NCBI GenBank assembly: GCA_028277845.1
Contig: JANQFL010000004.1
Coordinates: 1-64,000, forward strand
Source of the DNA: Sneathiellales bacterium
GTDB taxonomy: Bacteria > Pseudomonadota > Alphaproteobacteria > JANQFL01
Direction of reading: 5' to 3'
DNA length: 64,000 nucleotides
Shown: piece after piece, positions 8,870 through 18,777 of the stretch
Layout: each line of letters starts with the position of its first letter
How positions within the stretch are numbered: the first letter of the stretch is position 1
The notes under the pieces: model-generated
What the model was told of the DNA's origin: nothing
What the model saw: only the letters and a program-made list of their open reading frames with translations
Databases searched by the model: none
Made by a program: the position numbers and the translations under genes

Positions 8870-9547
8870 TTACGAAGCGGGACGCCTGGTCAGCCGCCGC
8901 AGCCCCAACGCCACGAACACCGCCACCGCTGCAAGGATCGGCAGCCAGAACCACCGGTCATCCATGGTCCAAAGCGTCAGGCCGCTGAACAGGCACCAGA
9001 ACAATGGGATGACAAGAAGGAACGGGCGTGCTCTGCCGTGCGCGGCGAGCAGCAGTCCCAGGGTCACGATGGCCGTTGGATCAGGGGCAATGCCGAAGAC
9101 TTCCGCGCTGGTCCAGGGCCGTCCCGTCAAAAACGGGAGCAACGGATAGAACATGAGGCCGGCGACCGCGAGCAATAGTCCGATCCAACCGGCGACGCCG
9201 CGCCGCTGGATCGTCAGACCGCCGGGCGGGAACGCCGTGACGAGAATCCCGAACGCCTGAAGGGCGAAGGCCGGGGCCAGGTAGACGATCAGCCAATTGA
9301 TGGCGGCGTAACGGTTCCACAGGAACGACCAGGCGACGAAGACCCAGAGCGACGCAAGAAGAACGCCGATCCATCTCCCTTGCTGCGGCTGTCGCAGGAT
9401 TAAAAGCACCATCGCCAGCCCGGCGGCAACCGTCAGAATATGCAGCGGCCACAGGGCCTCGTTGTGCAGCTCGAACGTGCGCCAATAGGTCCGTGGCGAG
9501 AACAGCAGAAAGTCTTCAGGCCGATAGGTCCACCAATCCGACATCAT
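8870..9547 (-). CDS. DUF6064-like integral membrane protein
   Basis: A 225-aa membrane protein with about six to seven hydrophobic segments, for example HILTVAAGLAMVLLIL, WIGVLLASLWVFVAWSFLW, WLIVYLAPAFALQAFGILV and WIGLLLAVAGLMFYPLLPFL. The N-terminus WWTYRPEDFLLFSPRTYWRTFELHNEALWPLH resembles the DUF6064 family as I remember it. The start ATG overlaps the stop of the aldo/keto reductase gene by 4 nt, so it is translated as the second gene of that operon. Function is unknown. Confidence 0.7.
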   Translation of the reverse strand: MMSDWWTYRPEDFLLFSPRTYWRTFELHNEALWPLHILTVAAGLAMVLLILRQPQQGRWIGVLLASLWVFVAWSFLWNRYAAINWLIVYLAPAFALQAFGILVTAFPPGGLTIQRRGVAGWIGLLLAVAGLMFYPLLPFLTGRPWTSAEVFGIAPDPTAIVTLGLLLAAHGRARPFLLVIPLFWCLFSGLTLWTMDDRWFWLPILAAVAVFVALGLRRLTRRPAS

Positions 9548-10470
9548 AGATCGTGGACATAGGACGCCATGCGTTCACGCATTTTGGCGTCGGGGAACAC
9601 GCCGGACGCGGCCGCCACGTTCTCGCGGACATGATCTACGCGGGTGGTCGCCGGAATGGCAACAGTGACGGCCGGATGGGAAAGTATGAACTTCAGGACA
9701 AGCTGCGCCCAACTGCCGGCGCCGATGACCTGCGCCCACGCGGGCAGCGGCTCCCTTTCCAGCCGCTGCGTCAACGCCCCGCGCCGGAACGGCCGATTGA
9801 CGATCACGGCGATGCCCCGCTCGGCGGCGAGCGGCAGGAGCCGATTTTCGGCCTCCCGGTCGACAACATTGTAGGTGAACTGGACGAAATCGAGCGGGTG
9901 GGCGCGCATGATTCGCTCGAAAAGATCGTGCCGGCGGCCGTGCGAGGTGGTGATACCGACATAGCGGACCTGCCCCGACGCCTTCATTTCGAACAAGGTT
10001 TGCAGATGCGCTTCCCAGGACACGAGATTGTGGACCTGGACGAGGTCGAACCGCTCCACCCCCCAATAGCCGCGCGACCGTTCGATCTGTTTGAGCCCGT
10101 CCGAAGCCGAGGAGGTCCAGACCTTGTCGGCGGAGAATACTTTGCCCTGCCCGCCCAGTTTTTCGAGGCCATAGCCGATGACGGGCTGGGACGAGCCGTA
10201 CATGGGTGAGGAATCGATCATACGTCCGCCGGCTTGGAAAAACGCGTCGATGACGTCCGCGCATTCGTCCCGGCGCACCGGGTCATTGCCGACATTGAAA
10301 GTAATCCATGAGCCCAAACCGACGGCGGGGATGCGTTCCCCGGACGACGGGATCGGCCGCGTCAAAGGCGCGGCGGATTGACCGAACGCGGCCGGCGGCA
10401 GGATCGACGCCGCTGCGGCCCCGGCGGCCGCGGCCTGTACGAACGTTCGGCGGCTCATCGTCATGGGCAT
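9544..10470 (-). CDS. Tat-exported aldo/keto reductase family protein
   Basis: A 308-aa oxidoreductase with a twin-arginine signal (MSRRTFVQAAAAGAAAASILPPAAFGQ). A real start at the second methionine of MPMTMSRR is also possible. The TIM-barrel aldo/keto reductase pattern follows: IPAVGLGSWITF near the start, AGGRMIDSSPMYGSSQPVIGYGLEKL with the catalytic Asp and Tyr region, VWTSSASDGLKQIERSRGYWGVERFDLVQVHN with the expected Lys position replaced by a short TSS stretch, and the C-terminal ILSHPAVTVAIPATTRVDHVRENVAA cofactor-loop-like region. The weak K motif (usual VxxK) makes catalytic type uncertain. It is followed by the DUF6064 gene with a 4-nt overlap. Confidence 0.8.
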   Translation of the reverse strand: MPMTMSRRTFVQAAAAGAAAASILPPAAFGQSAAPLTRPIPSSGERIPAVGLGSWITFNVGNDPVRRDECADVIDAFFQAGGRMIDSSPMYGSSQPVIGYGLEKLGGQGKVFSADKVWTSSASDGLKQIERSRGYWGVERFDLVQVHNLVSWEAHLQTLFEMKASGQVRYVGITTSHGRRHDLFERIMRAHPLDFVQFTYNVVDREAENRLLPLAAERGIAVIVNRPFRRGALTQRLEREPLPAWAQVIGAGSWAQLVLKFILSHPAVTVAIPATTRVDHVRENVAAASGVFPDAKMRERMASYVHDL

Positions 10471-10679
10471 CTCCGCTGCACGGGTGGATAGTTACACCGG
10501 AAATGATAACGCGATAAGGGGCCGAGAATTCTACTGGACATAAAGAAATGATTTAAGCTTAAAATAATTTTGTAATCCGCCGTGAAAGTACAGGCGGACA
10601 GGCGTATAACAGTATGAAAGCCGGGCCAAATCGCCGGACCGGCGCAACATCGTGAACCGCCCGGGGAGGCATTGACGGC

Positions 10680-12782
10680 ATGACGCTGAAAATCGGCATC
10701 GACGTGGGCGGTACGTTCACGGACTTTCTGGTCACCCGCGAGGGCGCCGACCCGCAGATCTTCAAGACCCTGTCGACGCCGAAAGACCCGTCCATCGGCG
10801 TCATCAACGGCTTGCGCGACATCGCCGATAGCATGGATCCGCCGCAGACGCTGGAAGAACTGGTAGCGGGCGTGGACACCATCGTGCACGGTACGACGGT
10901 GACCACCAACGCGACCCTGACCAGCAACGGCGCCAAGTCGGGCCTGATTACCACCGACGGCGTGCGTGACGCCCTGGAAATGCGCCGCGGCATCCGCGAG
11001 GAGCAGTACAACAACCGCTACACCAACGTGACGCCGCTGGTGCCGCGTTACCTGCGCCAGGGGGTCAAGGGCCGGCTGGACCGCAACGGTACGGAAGTCG
11101 AACCCCTCAACCTGGACGACGTGCGCAAGGCCATCGAAATCTTCAAGGCCGAGGACGTGCAGGCGGTTTCCATCTGCTTCATGAACGCCTTCGCCAACGC
11201 CGATCATGAACAGCAGGCGGCCGAACTGGTGCGGGCGGAATTGCCGGACGCCTACCTGACCGTCTCTACAGACCTGTTGCCGTCGATCCGGTTCTACGAC
11301 CGGGTCAGCACCACGGCGCTGAATTCCTATGTCGGCCCCATTCTCAGCCATTACCTCGACCAGTTGATGGGCCGTCTCGGTGAGATCGGCTTCAACGGCA
11401 TCCTGCTGATCATGCAGTCCAACGGCGGCGTCATGTCGCCGGAAATCGCCCGCGAGAACGCTGCCCTGACCCTGCTGTCCGGCCCCGCCGCCGGTCCAGG
11501 TGCAGGATTGGTCTATGCCCGCGCCCATGATCAGGAGAAGTGCATCGTCGTCGACATGGGCGGCACCAGCTTCGAGGCCGCCCTGGTGGTCAACAGCCCG
11601 ATCATGGTGAACGAGGGCGACATCGCCCGCCACCGCCTGGCATTGCCCATGCTGGGCATTCACACCATCGGCGCGGGCGGCGGCAGTATCGGCTGGATCG
11701 ACGAAGGCGGCCTGCTGCGCATGGGCCCGCAAAGCGCCGGCGCCGATCCGGGGCCGGTGAGCTACCAGAAGGGCGGCACCCTGCCCGCCTGCACCGACGC
11801 CGACGTGGTGCTGGGGTACCTCAATCCCGACTTCTTCGCCGGCGGCAAGATGCAGTTGGACGTCGAGGCCGCCCGCAAGGCCATCGAGGAACACGTGGCC
11901 AAGCCGCTGGGCATGAGCATCGAGGAAGCCGCCGCCGGCATGTACCGGGTGGTGTGCAACAACATGGCCCAGGGCGTGCGCGAGATCACCATCAAGCGCG
12001 GTTTCGATCCACGCGAGTTCCCCATGGTGGTGGCCGGCGGCGCCGGTCCCATCCATAGCTGCCTGATCTGCGACGAACTGGATATCCCGTTCCAGATCGT
12101 GCCGCGGGAATCCTCCATCCTGTGTGCCGTCGGCATGCTGATGAGCGACCTGAAGCACGACTTCGTGCGTACCTTCGTCGCCCGCTTCGACGACATGGAC
12201 TGGCCCAGGCTGCAGGCGCTGATCGAGGACATGCGGTCGGAAGGCGAAAAGCTGCTGATCGAGGAACGCATCGGCGAGGACCGGCGCGAATACTTCATCA
12301 AGCTCGATTGCCGTTACCAGAAGCAGTACCACGAGGTGTCGTTCGTGGTGCCGTCGGAGGCCGTGGCCAACGGCGACGGCGACACCATCGCCGGGCTGTT
12401 CCATGCCGAGCACAATCGTTTGTACGGCTATTCGCTGGAAGACCAGGGCACGCCGATCGAGATCATCAACGTGCGGGTCCAGGCCGTGGGCACCACCGAC
12501 AAGCCGGTCTACGCTGAGGAAGAGCACGCCGGGCCCGACCCGTCCGCCGCCCAGAAGGGCGAACGGTCGGTGTACATCCCCGAACGCAAGGACTTCGCCG
12601 TCGTGCCGGTATATGATGGCCACGCCCTGAAACGGGGCAACCGTATCACCGGACCGGCCATGATCGAGGAAGTCACGACGGCCATTTTCGTCAGCGAATC
12701 CTTCGACTGCGTCGTCGACAAGTTCGGATCCTTCGCCCTGTTCCGTAAAGACCGGGAAGACCTGGTCGCCGGGGCGCTCTAG
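10680..12782 (+). CDS. Hydantoinase/oxoprolinase family protein, HyuA-type subunit
   Basis: A 700-aa ATP-dependent enzyme subunit. The N-terminus KIGIDVGGTFTDFLVTREG is the phosphate-binding signature of the Hydantoinase/oxoprolinase N-terminal domain. VHGTTVTTNATLTSNGAKSGLITTDGVRD, the GPAAGPGAGLVYA segment (near 275) and VVDMGGTSFEAALV are further family motifs; SIGWIDEGGLLRMGPQSAGADPGP is typical of HyuA and of the beta subunits of acetone/acetophenone carboxylases. It starts after a GGGGAGG ribosome site. Together with HyuB next door it could hydrolyse a cyclic amide or carboxylate a ketone. The substrate is not evident. Very long antisense ORFs over this gene are codon-bias shadows. Confidence 0.9.
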   Translation: MTLKIGIDVGGTFTDFLVTREGADPQIFKTLSTPKDPSIGVINGLRDIADSMDPPQTLEELVAGVDTIVHGTTVTTNATLTSNGAKSGLITTDGVRDALEMRRGIREEQYNNRYTNVTPLVPRYLRQGVKGRLDRNGTEVEPLNLDDVRKAIEIFKAEDVQAVSICFMNAFANADHEQQAAELVRAELPDAYLTVSTDLLPSIRFYDRVSTTALNSYVGPILSHYLDQLMGRLGEIGFNGILLIMQSNGGVMSPEIARENAALTLLSGPAAGPGAGLVYARAHDQEKCIVVDMGGTSFEAALVVNSPIMVNEGDIARHRLALPMLGIHTIGAGGGSIGWIDEGGLLRMGPQSAGADPGPVSYQKGGTLPACTDADVVLGYLNPDFFAGGKMQLDVEAARKAIEEHVAKPLGMSIEEAAAGMYRVVCNNMAQGVREITIKRGFDPREFPMVVAGGAGPIHSCLICDELDIPFQIVPRESSILCAVGMLMSDLKHDFVRTFVARFDDMDWPRLQALIEDMRSEGEKLLIEERIGEDRREYFIKLDCRYQKQYHEVSFVVPSEAVANGDGDTIAGLFHAEHNRLYGYSLEDQGTPIEIINVRVQAVGTTDKPVYAEEEHAGPDPSAAQKGERSVYIPERKDFAVVPVYDGHALKRGNRITGPAMIEEVTTAIFVSESFDCVVDKFGSFALFRKDREDLVAGAL

Positions 12783-12803
12783 GCAGGTACCAGGAGACAC
12801 ACA

Positions 12804-14495
12804 ATGAGCGATATCGATCCCATTCTGCTGTCCGTCTACGCCCGGGCGTTCCGGTCCATCACCGACGAGATGAGCGTGTCGCTGCAACAGACGGCGCGTT
12901 CGCCGATCCTGTGCGAGGCCAAGGACTTCGTCACCGGCATCTATGACGGTGAAGGCAATATGCTGGAGCAGACCGAGAACCTGCCCATCCTGGCCTTTTC
13001 GCTGGCCCCTGTGTGCAAGTACATCCTGGAGTATTTCGGCGACGACATTCACCCGGGCGACGTCATCTTCCACAACGACGTCTTCAGCATGGGCAACCAG
13101 AACAACGACGTCGCGGTCTACAAACCGATCTTCTTCGAGGACAAGCTGGTCGCCTGGTCGGCGGCCAAGGGCCACCAGGCCGACATCGGCGGCGCCGTAC
13201 AGGGCGGCTACAACCCCAACGCCGTCGAGGTGTGGCAGGAAGCGCTGCGTATCCCGCCGGTCAAGGTCTACGAGAAGGGCAAGCTGCGCAAGGACGTCTG
13301 GGACCTGATTTTCGCCAACATCCGCCTCGACATCGTGCAGGAGGACATGCGGGCCGAGATCGGGTCGTGCACGGTCGGCGAACGGCGCATCATCGCGCTG
13401 TTGGAGAAATACGGCCTCGACAGTTTCGAACGCCATAAGGAGGCCCTGTTCGACGCCACCCGCAAGATGATGGAGGCGGAGATCGCCACCATCCCCAACG
13501 GCGTCTACGAAGGTTCGGCGCCGGTCTATTACGACGGCCGGCACGAGGGCTCGAAGTTCACCATCCGGGTCAAGATCACCGTCGAGGACAATCATGTCAC
13601 CTTCGACTACAGCGATACGGACGCCGAGACCAACGGCTTCGTCAACGGCACCTACACATCATCGGCCTCGGCGACGCTGCTGACCTTCCTGCAGATGGTC
13701 AATCCGGACATCCCCCACAACGAGGGCATGATCCATCCCATCGACATCGTCATTCCCGAGGGCACCATCCTCAACGCCAGCTATCCCAAGGCGACGACAT
13801 ACGGCAACCACCTCTGCCCCAACAACGCCGATGCCATCATCCGGGCCCTGGCACCGGTCATTCCCGACCGCATCACGGCGGGCTGGAACCAGCTTCTGTG
13901 TTCCCTCAGCACCGGGCAGGACGACGCCAAGAACGACAAGTACGTCGATATCTTCTTCATGGGCATGAAGGGCGGTTCGGGCGCCATGAAGGGCACCGAC
14001 GGCTATGACCACATCGGCATGATCGATGCCTCGGGCGGCGTGCTCGATCAGGACTACGAAATGTTCGAGCAGCAGACCCCGCACCGGCTGATCAAGCACG
14101 AACTGCTGTGCGATTCCGCCGGCGCCGGTGAGTGGCGCGGCGGCCTGGGGGTCGAGACCGTATTCGAAGTGGGCTCGGAGGACACCCAGGTGGTGACCTT
14201 CGGCGACGGCGACTTCGAACCGGCGTTCGGCCTCAACGGCGGCGGCGAAGGCACGCTGAACATCATCAAGATGACCTACCCCGACGGATCGGAAGTGGTG
14301 CCGAAGAACAAGGACCTGATCCTGGAAGTGCCCAAGGGCACAATTTATTATCAACAGGCCGGCGGTGGTGGTGGGTACGGCGACCCCAAGGCCCGGCCGC
14401 GCGACCTGGTCGCCGCCGAAGTGCGCAACGGCGTCATCTCCGCCGACGTGGCCAAGTCGGTCTATGGATTGGACAAGGTCGAGGCGGCCGACTGA
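12804..14495 (+). CDS. Hydantoinase/oxoprolinase family protein, HyuB-type subunit
   Basis: A 563-aa partner of the preceding subunit, typical HyuB length. Characteristic stretches are MSDIDPILLSVYARAFRSITDEM, DGEGNMLEQTENLPIL, DVIFHNDVFSMGNQNNDVAV, ATTYGNHLCPNNADAIIRALAPVIPDR and HELLCDSAGAGEWRGGLGVETVFEV, ending in KGTIYYQQAGGGGGYGDPKARP. The gene follows HyuA by 21 bp with a CAGGAG ribosome site. Its TGA overlaps the ATG of the acyl-CoA dehydrogenase (TGATG), so the three genes are translationally linked. Confidence 0.9.
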   Translation: MSDIDPILLSVYARAFRSITDEMSVSLQQTARSPILCEAKDFVTGIYDGEGNMLEQTENLPILAFSLAPVCKYILEYFGDDIHPGDVIFHNDVFSMGNQNNDVAVYKPIFFEDKLVAWSAAKGHQADIGGAVQGGYNPNAVEVWQEALRIPPVKVYEKGKLRKDVWDLIFANIRLDIVQEDMRAEIGSCTVGERRIIALLEKYGLDSFERHKEALFDATRKMMEAEIATIPNGVYEGSAPVYYDGRHEGSKFTIRVKITVEDNHVTFDYSDTDAETNGFVNGTYTSSASATLLTFLQMVNPDIPHNEGMIHPIDIVIPEGTILNASYPKATTYGNHLCPNNADAIIRALAPVIPDRITAGWNQLLCSLSTGQDDAKNDKYVDIFFMGMKGGSGAMKGTDGYDHIGMIDASGGVLDQDYEMFEQQTPHRLIKHELLCDSAGAGEWRGGLGVETVFEVGSEDTQVVTFGDGDFEPAFGLNGGGEGTLNIIKMTYPDGSEVVPKNKDLILEVPKGTIYYQQAGGGGGYGDPKARPRDLVAAEVRNGVISADVAKSVYGLDKVEAAD

Positions 14496-15637
14496 TGGAC
14501 TTCGATCTCAACGAAGAACAGAAGACCATCCAGGAGACCTTCGCCCGGTTCAGCGACGAACGCATCGCGCCCCAGGCCGAGGCCATCGACGAGTCCCACG
14601 ACTTCCCGCGCGAGCTGTTTCAGGAACTGGCCGACCTCGGGTTTTTCGGCCTGCGCTATCCAGAAGACATGGGCGGCTCCGAGGCCAACCTGCTGACGTT
14701 CTGCCTGGCCATCGGCGAAATCGCCCGGGGCTCTCTCTCCCTCGCGGCCTGCGTCTCCATGCAGTCGCTCATGGGCACCCATTTCGTGCACGCGCTCGGC
14801 AACGACGACATGCACGAGCGCCTGTTCAAGCCGGCCCTGCTTGGGCAGAAGGTCGGCGCCATCTGCATGACCGAACCCAATGCCGGCAGCGATCTCGGCG
14901 GCATTTCGACGGCGGCCGAGCGCACGAATGACGGTTATGTGATGAACGGCCAGAAGATGTGGGTGACGTCGGCGCCCCAGGCCGACTTCTTCACCGTGTT
15001 CGCCAAGGCCGGCGATCCGGGCGAGGAGAAGAAACTGACCATCTTCCTGGTCGAGAAGGATTTCCCCGGCGTCAAGGTGGGCAAACCGATCGAGAAGATG
15101 GGCGTGTGGGGCCTGCCGACGTCGGAACTGGCGTTCGAAGACTGCAAGATCCCGGAAACCCACCGGCTGTGCGCATACGGTGAAGGCGAGAAGCATCTGC
15201 GCAAAATCCTGGCGGAGATCCGCATCATGACCGGCGCCCTGGCCATCGGGGTCGGCCGCGCCGCTCTCGCCTACAGCATTCAGTACGCCGCCGAGCGGGT
15301 GCAGTTCGGCCGCGCCATCAACCGCTACCAGGCGATCCAGATGAAGCTGGCCGAAATGGGCACCGACCTGGAAGCCGCGACCCAGCTGGTGCACTACGCC
15401 GCCTGGCTCAAGGACAACGACCGACCGCACCACAAACAGGCGGCCATGGCCAAGCTGTTCGCCTCGGAAGCCGCGGCGGAGATCTGCGACAAGGCGGCCC
15501 GGGTGCTGGCCTCCTACGGCTTCGCCATGGAGTATCCGGTGCAGCGCTATCTGCGTGACATCCGCTTCACCCTGATCGGTGGCGGGACCAGCGATATCCT
15601 CAAACTGATCATTGCCAAGGAGCTGTCGACGGCATGA
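14495..15637 (+). CDS. Acyl-CoA dehydrogenase
   Basis: A 380-aa FAD-dependent acyl-CoA dehydrogenase starting at MDFDLNEEQKTIQETFARF; this start overlaps the HyuB stop by one base, and the 501-aa track ORF is an extension into HyuB. Motifs: ICMTEPNAGSDLGGISTAAE (signature 1, near 125), QKMWVTSAPQADFF (FAD contacts, near 150), and QFGRAINRYQAIQMKLAEMGTDLEAA followed by QRYLRDIRFTLIGGGTSDILKLIIAKEL (signature 2). The catalytic base of the usual family would lie in this last stretch; here the sequence reads GGGTSDI rather than EGTSEI, so the Glu is displaced and needs alignment. It would desaturate an acyl-CoA made by this cluster, passing electrons to ETF. Confidence 0.9.
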   Translation: MDFDLNEEQKTIQETFARFSDERIAPQAEAIDESHDFPRELFQELADLGFFGLRYPEDMGGSEANLLTFCLAIGEIARGSLSLAACVSMQSLMGTHFVHALGNDDMHERLFKPALLGQKVGAICMTEPNAGSDLGGISTAAERTNDGYVMNGQKMWVTSAPQADFFTVFAKAGDPGEEKKLTIFLVEKDFPGVKVGKPIEKMGVWGLPTSELAFEDCKIPETHRLCAYGEGEKHLRKILAEIRIMTGALAIGVGRAALAYSIQYAAERVQFGRAINRYQAIQMKLAEMGTDLEAATQLVHYAAWLKDNDRPHHKQAAMAKLFASEAAAEICDKAARVLASYGFAMEYPVQRYLRDIRFTLIGGGTSDILKLIIAKELSTA

Positions 15638-15837
15638 CCTGGTTCGGGTCACATTTGGCTGAAAAGTGGGACTTTTTATTTGCTGTAAAGCCTGTCATGA
15701 CGGCAATATCAGGTCTGGAAGCGATGTCTGCGGACCGCTCGAAATTGACACGCCGGCCACGGGTCCCCGTCCACACGGGACCGGGCGGCGGATTACCGCG
15801 CAAAACTGTTGTTAGTGGGTGTTAAACGGACACGGGA

Positions 15838-16236
15838 TTGAACGTGGGACGGAAAATCAAAGTATTGATCGCCAAACCGGGTCTTGACGGCCACGATGTC
15901 GGCGCCAAGGTTGTTGTCAGAGCCCTGGCGGATGCCGGCTTCGAGGTGCTTTATACCGGCCTGCATCAGACACCGGAGACCATCGCCGCCGAGGCCCGCG
16001 ACGAGGACGTGGACGTGATCGGCCTGTCGATCCTGTCGGGTTCGCACATTCCGCTGTGCCGCAAGCTGAAGGAACTGCTGGCGGGCGACGGGCTGGACGA
16101 AAAGCTGTGGATCGTCGGCGGCAACATTCCGGCCCAGGACCGCGAGGCGCTGAACGAGATCGGCGTCGATGGCGTGTTCCCGACCGGCACCGATCTGGAC
16201 GAGATCGCCAACTTCATCCGGGAGAAAGTCGCATGA
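15838..16236 (+). CDS. Cobalamin-binding small subunit of an acyl-CoA mutase
   Basis: A 132-aa B12-binding domain protein. The lower-ligand motif DGHDVG (DxHxxG, residues about 17-22), SILSGSH (SxL-type) and IVGGNIP (GG motif) are all present. It starts with TTG at 15838, or possibly GTG at 15844 or nearby. It overlaps the large subunit gene by 4 nt, so both chains are made together, like the split mutases IcmAB and HcmAB. The upstream 200 bp to the acyl-CoA dehydrogenase contains no gene but a hairpin (GGTCCC...GGGACC near 15765), and I saw no cobalamin riboswitch core. Confidence 0.9.
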   Translation: MNVGRKIKVLIAKPGLDGHDVGAKVVVRALADAGFEVLYTGLHQTPETIAAEARDEDVDVIGLSILSGSHIPLCRKLKELLAGDGLDEKLWIVGGNIPAQDREALNEIGVDGVFPTGTDLDEIANFIREKVA

Positions 16237-17867
16237 CGGCCGAAACCGCGAAAAAACCGGCACCGGAGGCCGACGAGAACCGCGTCGTCAACGAATCCGG
16301 CATCGAGATCAAAACCCTCTATACCGCCAAGGACGTGGTCGAATCGGGCGGCGTCGACGCCAGCCTGCCGGGCAAGCCGCCGTTCACCCGCGGCATCCAC
16401 GGCGAGATGTACCGCAAGCGGCCCTGGACCATGCGCCAGTACACCGGTTTCGCCAACGCCGCCGACACCAACGAACGCTTCCACTACCTCATCCGCAACG
16501 GCCAGACCGGCCTCAACGTGGCCTTCGACCTGGCGACCCAGTGCGGCTACGACTCGGACGCGCCCGAGGCGCTCGGCGAAGTGGGCCGTGTCGGCATGGC
16601 CGTCGATACGCTGAAGGATTTCGAGATCGCCTTCGACGGCATCGACCTGGACAAGATCACGGTGTCGCTGACCATCAACGGCTCCGCCGCCATCCTCATC
16701 GCCATGTATCTGGCCATGGCCGAGAAGCGGGGCTACGACACCAAGTCGCTCCGCGGCACCGCGCAGAACGACATCCTCAAGGAATTCATCGGCCGCGGCA
16801 CCTGGATCTATCCGGTCGACGCCTCCATGAAGCTGGTCGCCGACACCATCGAGTACTGCGCCCACAACGCGCCGAAATACAGCCCGGTCAGCGTCTGCGG
16901 CTATCACATCCGCGAATCCGGCGCCTCGCCGGCCGAGGAAATGGCGTATGCCTTCTGCATCGCCAAGGCCTACATGGACGACGTGCTCAAGCGCGGTCTT
17001 GACGTCGACGAGTTCGCCGGGCGGCTGTCGTTCAACTTCAACATCTTCGGCAACCTGTTCGAGCAGGTCGCCAAGTTCCGGGCGGCAAGACGGCTCTGGG
17101 GCAAGATCGTGCTGGAGGAATACGGCGCGACCAATCCGAAGTCGGGTTGGATGCGCATGATCGCCGGCGGCGGCGGTTTCGGCCTGACCATCCAGCAGCC
17201 GGAAAACAACATCATGCGCGGCGCCTATTACGCCCTGGTGGCCGCCCTGTCGGGCGCGCAGACCATGGCGCTGTGCTGCTACGACGAGGCCTATACGATC
17301 CCGACGCCCAAGGCGCAGAAGCTCTCGCTGCGCACCATGCAGCTGCTGATCGAGGAGATCGGCCTGACCGACACGGTCGATCCCCTGGGCGGGTCCTATT
17401 ACATCGAGACCCTGACCAACCAGATGGAGCAGAAGATGATCGACATCATGGCCCAGGTGGACCGTGAGGGCGGCATCGTGAAATCCGTGTCGGAGGGCCG
17501 CATCCAGTCGCATGTCTCGCAGCAGGCCTACGAGCACCAGCGCGACATCCAGTCCGGCGCGTTTCCCAAGGTCGGCGTCAACCGCTATGTGGACGAGGAC
17601 GACGGCGAGGAGCAGCACGACGTCGAGCTGCATCCCTACGACGAGGCAGGCGCCCAGGCCCAGGTCGACGCGCTGCACAAGGTCAAGGCGGAGCGCGACG
17701 AGGCTGCCGTGCAGGCGGCGCTGGCCAAGCTGCGCGAGGATGCCCAGGCCGACCGCAACGTCATGCCGGCGCTGATGGAGGCCGTAAAGGCCTACGCCAC
17801 CGTCGGCGAAATGAGCGACACCATGGTCGAGGTCTTCGGCCGCTATCAGGAACCGATCCGGTTCTGA
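16233..17867 (+). CDS. Acyl-CoA mutase large subunit (methylmalonyl-CoA mutase family)
   Basis: A 544-aa CoA-binding TIM-barrel subunit of a coenzyme B12 mutase; the proper start is ATG 16233, inside the small-subunit stop. Motifs: [19 protein letters not shown] (Tyr at the MCM Tyr89 position), [36 protein letters not shown], and [11 protein letters not shown] with the catalytic His. These residues follow methylmalonyl- or ethylmalonyl-type mutases. The hydroxyacyl mutase HcmA instead has Ile where this protein has Tyr. No MeaB-type chaperone is adjacent. It probably rearranges the carbon skeleton of a short branched acyl-CoA in the HyuAB pathway; the exact substrate is not decidable from sequence. 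Confidence 0.9.
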   Translation: MTAETAKKPAPEADENRVVNESGIEIKTLYTAKDVVESGGVDASLPGKPPFTRGIHGEMYRKRPWTMRQYTGFANAADTNERFHYLIRNGQTGLNVAFDLATQCGYDSDAPEALGEVGRVGMAVDTLKDFEIAFDGIDLDKITVSLTINGSAAILIAMYLAMAEKRGYDTKSLRGTAQNDILKEFIGRGTWIYPVDASMKLVADTIEYCAHNAPKYSPVSVCGYHIRESGASPAEEMAYAFCIAKAYMDDVLKRGLDVDEFAGRLSFNFNIFGNLFEQVAKFRAARRLWGKIVLEEYGATNPKSGWMRMIAGGGGFGLTIQQPENNIMRGAYYALVAALSGAQTMALCCYDEAYTIPTPKAQKLSLRTMQLLIEEIGLTDTVDPLGGSYYIETLTNQMEQKMIDIMAQVDREGGIVKSVSEGRIQSHVSQQAYEHQRDIQSGAFPKVGVNRYVDEDDGEEQHDVELHPYDEAGAQAQVDALHKVKAERDEAAVQAALAKLREDAQADRNVMPALMEAVKAYATVGEMSDTMVEVFGRYQEPIRF

Positions 17868-17895
17868 TCAGAAGTTGGGGGCAGACTTGACTGCG

Positions 17896-18777
17896 ATGGA
17901 AAGCATTACGCAACCGGGTATCGAGGCCTACGAGGCGCCCGCCAGCATCGCCGACGCGGTGCAGGTCCTGGCCCGCGGCGACGTCACCGTGCTCGCCGGC
18001 GGCACCGACCTGACGGTCCAGGTCGACGCCGGCCGCATCACCTATGGCAAGACGCTGATGAACATCCGGCGCATCGCCGAACTGCAGGGCGTCAGCGAAG
18101 CCGGCGGCCGCATCTCCATCGGCGCCCTGACCACGGTGACCAACATCCTCGACGACGACGCCCTGGCCCAGTCGGTGCCGGTGCTGCGCGCCACCGCCGA
18201 CCGTTTCGCCAGCATGCAGATCCGCAACGCCGCGACCATCGGCGGCAATCTGGTCAACGCCTCCCCCGCCGGCGACATGATCGTGCCGCTGCTGCTGCTC
18301 GACGCCGACGTCGAGCTGGCGTCGTGGCGGGACGGCGCCGTGTCGACGCGCTCGGTGGCGTTGAAGGACTTCTTCACCGGCCCTGGCAAGACCGTGCGGG
18401 CCGACAACGAACTGCTGACCAGGGTCACCTTCGCCAAACCGGCGGCGGGCTTCGCCGCCCGCTTCGAGAAGTCGGGCCCGCGCCCGGCGCTGGAGATTTC
18501 CACCGTCTCCGCCGGCGTCGCCGGCACGCTGGAGAACGGCGTGCTGAGCAACGTCCGGGTCGTGCTGGGCGCCGTGGCACCGACGCCGCTGCGGGCGGCC
18601 AAGGCCGAAGCGGCGCTCGAGGGCAAGACGCTGGACGGCGACACCATCGCCGCGGGTGCAGCGGCGGCATGCGACGACTGCACCCCGATCGACGACGTCC
18701 GGGCCTCGGCCTGGTACCGCCACCACCTGGTTCGCGTATTCATGGAAAGGCTGCTGACCGATGTCGCTGAAAACTGA
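17896..18777 (+). CDS. Molybdenum hydroxylase FAD subunit (CoxM-like)
   Basis: A 293-aa FAD-binding subunit from MESITQPGIEAYEAP; a TTG start seven codons upstream is used in the track but is less convincing. FAD signatures are present: VLAGGTDLTVQVDAG (AGGTD motif, near 35) and ATIGGNLVNASPAGDMIVPLLLLDADVEL (TIGGN motif, near 115). It belongs to the xanthine dehydrogenase/CO dehydrogenase medium subunit family. It carries electrons from the 2Fe-2S subunit to an acceptor. It overlaps the next gene by 17 nt. Confidence 0.9.
   Translation: MESITQPGIEAYEAPASIADAVQVLARGDVTVLAGGTDLTVQVDAGRITYGKTLMNIRRIAELQGVSEAGGRISIGALTTVTNILDDDALAQSVPVLRATADRFASMQIRNAATIGGNLVNASPAGDMIVPLLLLDADVELASWRDGAVSTRSVALKDFFTGPGKTVRADNELLTRVTFAKPAAGFAARFEKSGPRPALEISTVSAGVAGTLENGVLSNVRVVLGAVAPTPLRAAKAEAALEGKTLDGDTIAAGAAAACDDCTPIDDVRASAWYRHHLVRVFMERLLTDVAEN

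Noticed and set aside
10461-13595. 1044-aa ORF on the minus strand
   Set aside because: It is antisense to HyuA and HyuB, rich in Asp, His, Val and Gly as expected of a GC-skewed shadow frame, and has no recognisable domain.
15638-15837. Small ORFs of 63-64 aa and a possible cobalamin riboswitch between the acyl-CoA dehydrogenase and mutase genes
   Set aside because: No ribosome site or coding pattern, and no conserved B12-box-like core; only a short GGTCCC hairpin is visible.
16233-17867. Assignment as 2-hydroxyisobutyryl-CoA mutase (HcmA)
   Set aside because: The residue following RQ is Tyr (RQYTGF), as in methylmalonyl-type mutases, while HcmA has Ile there.
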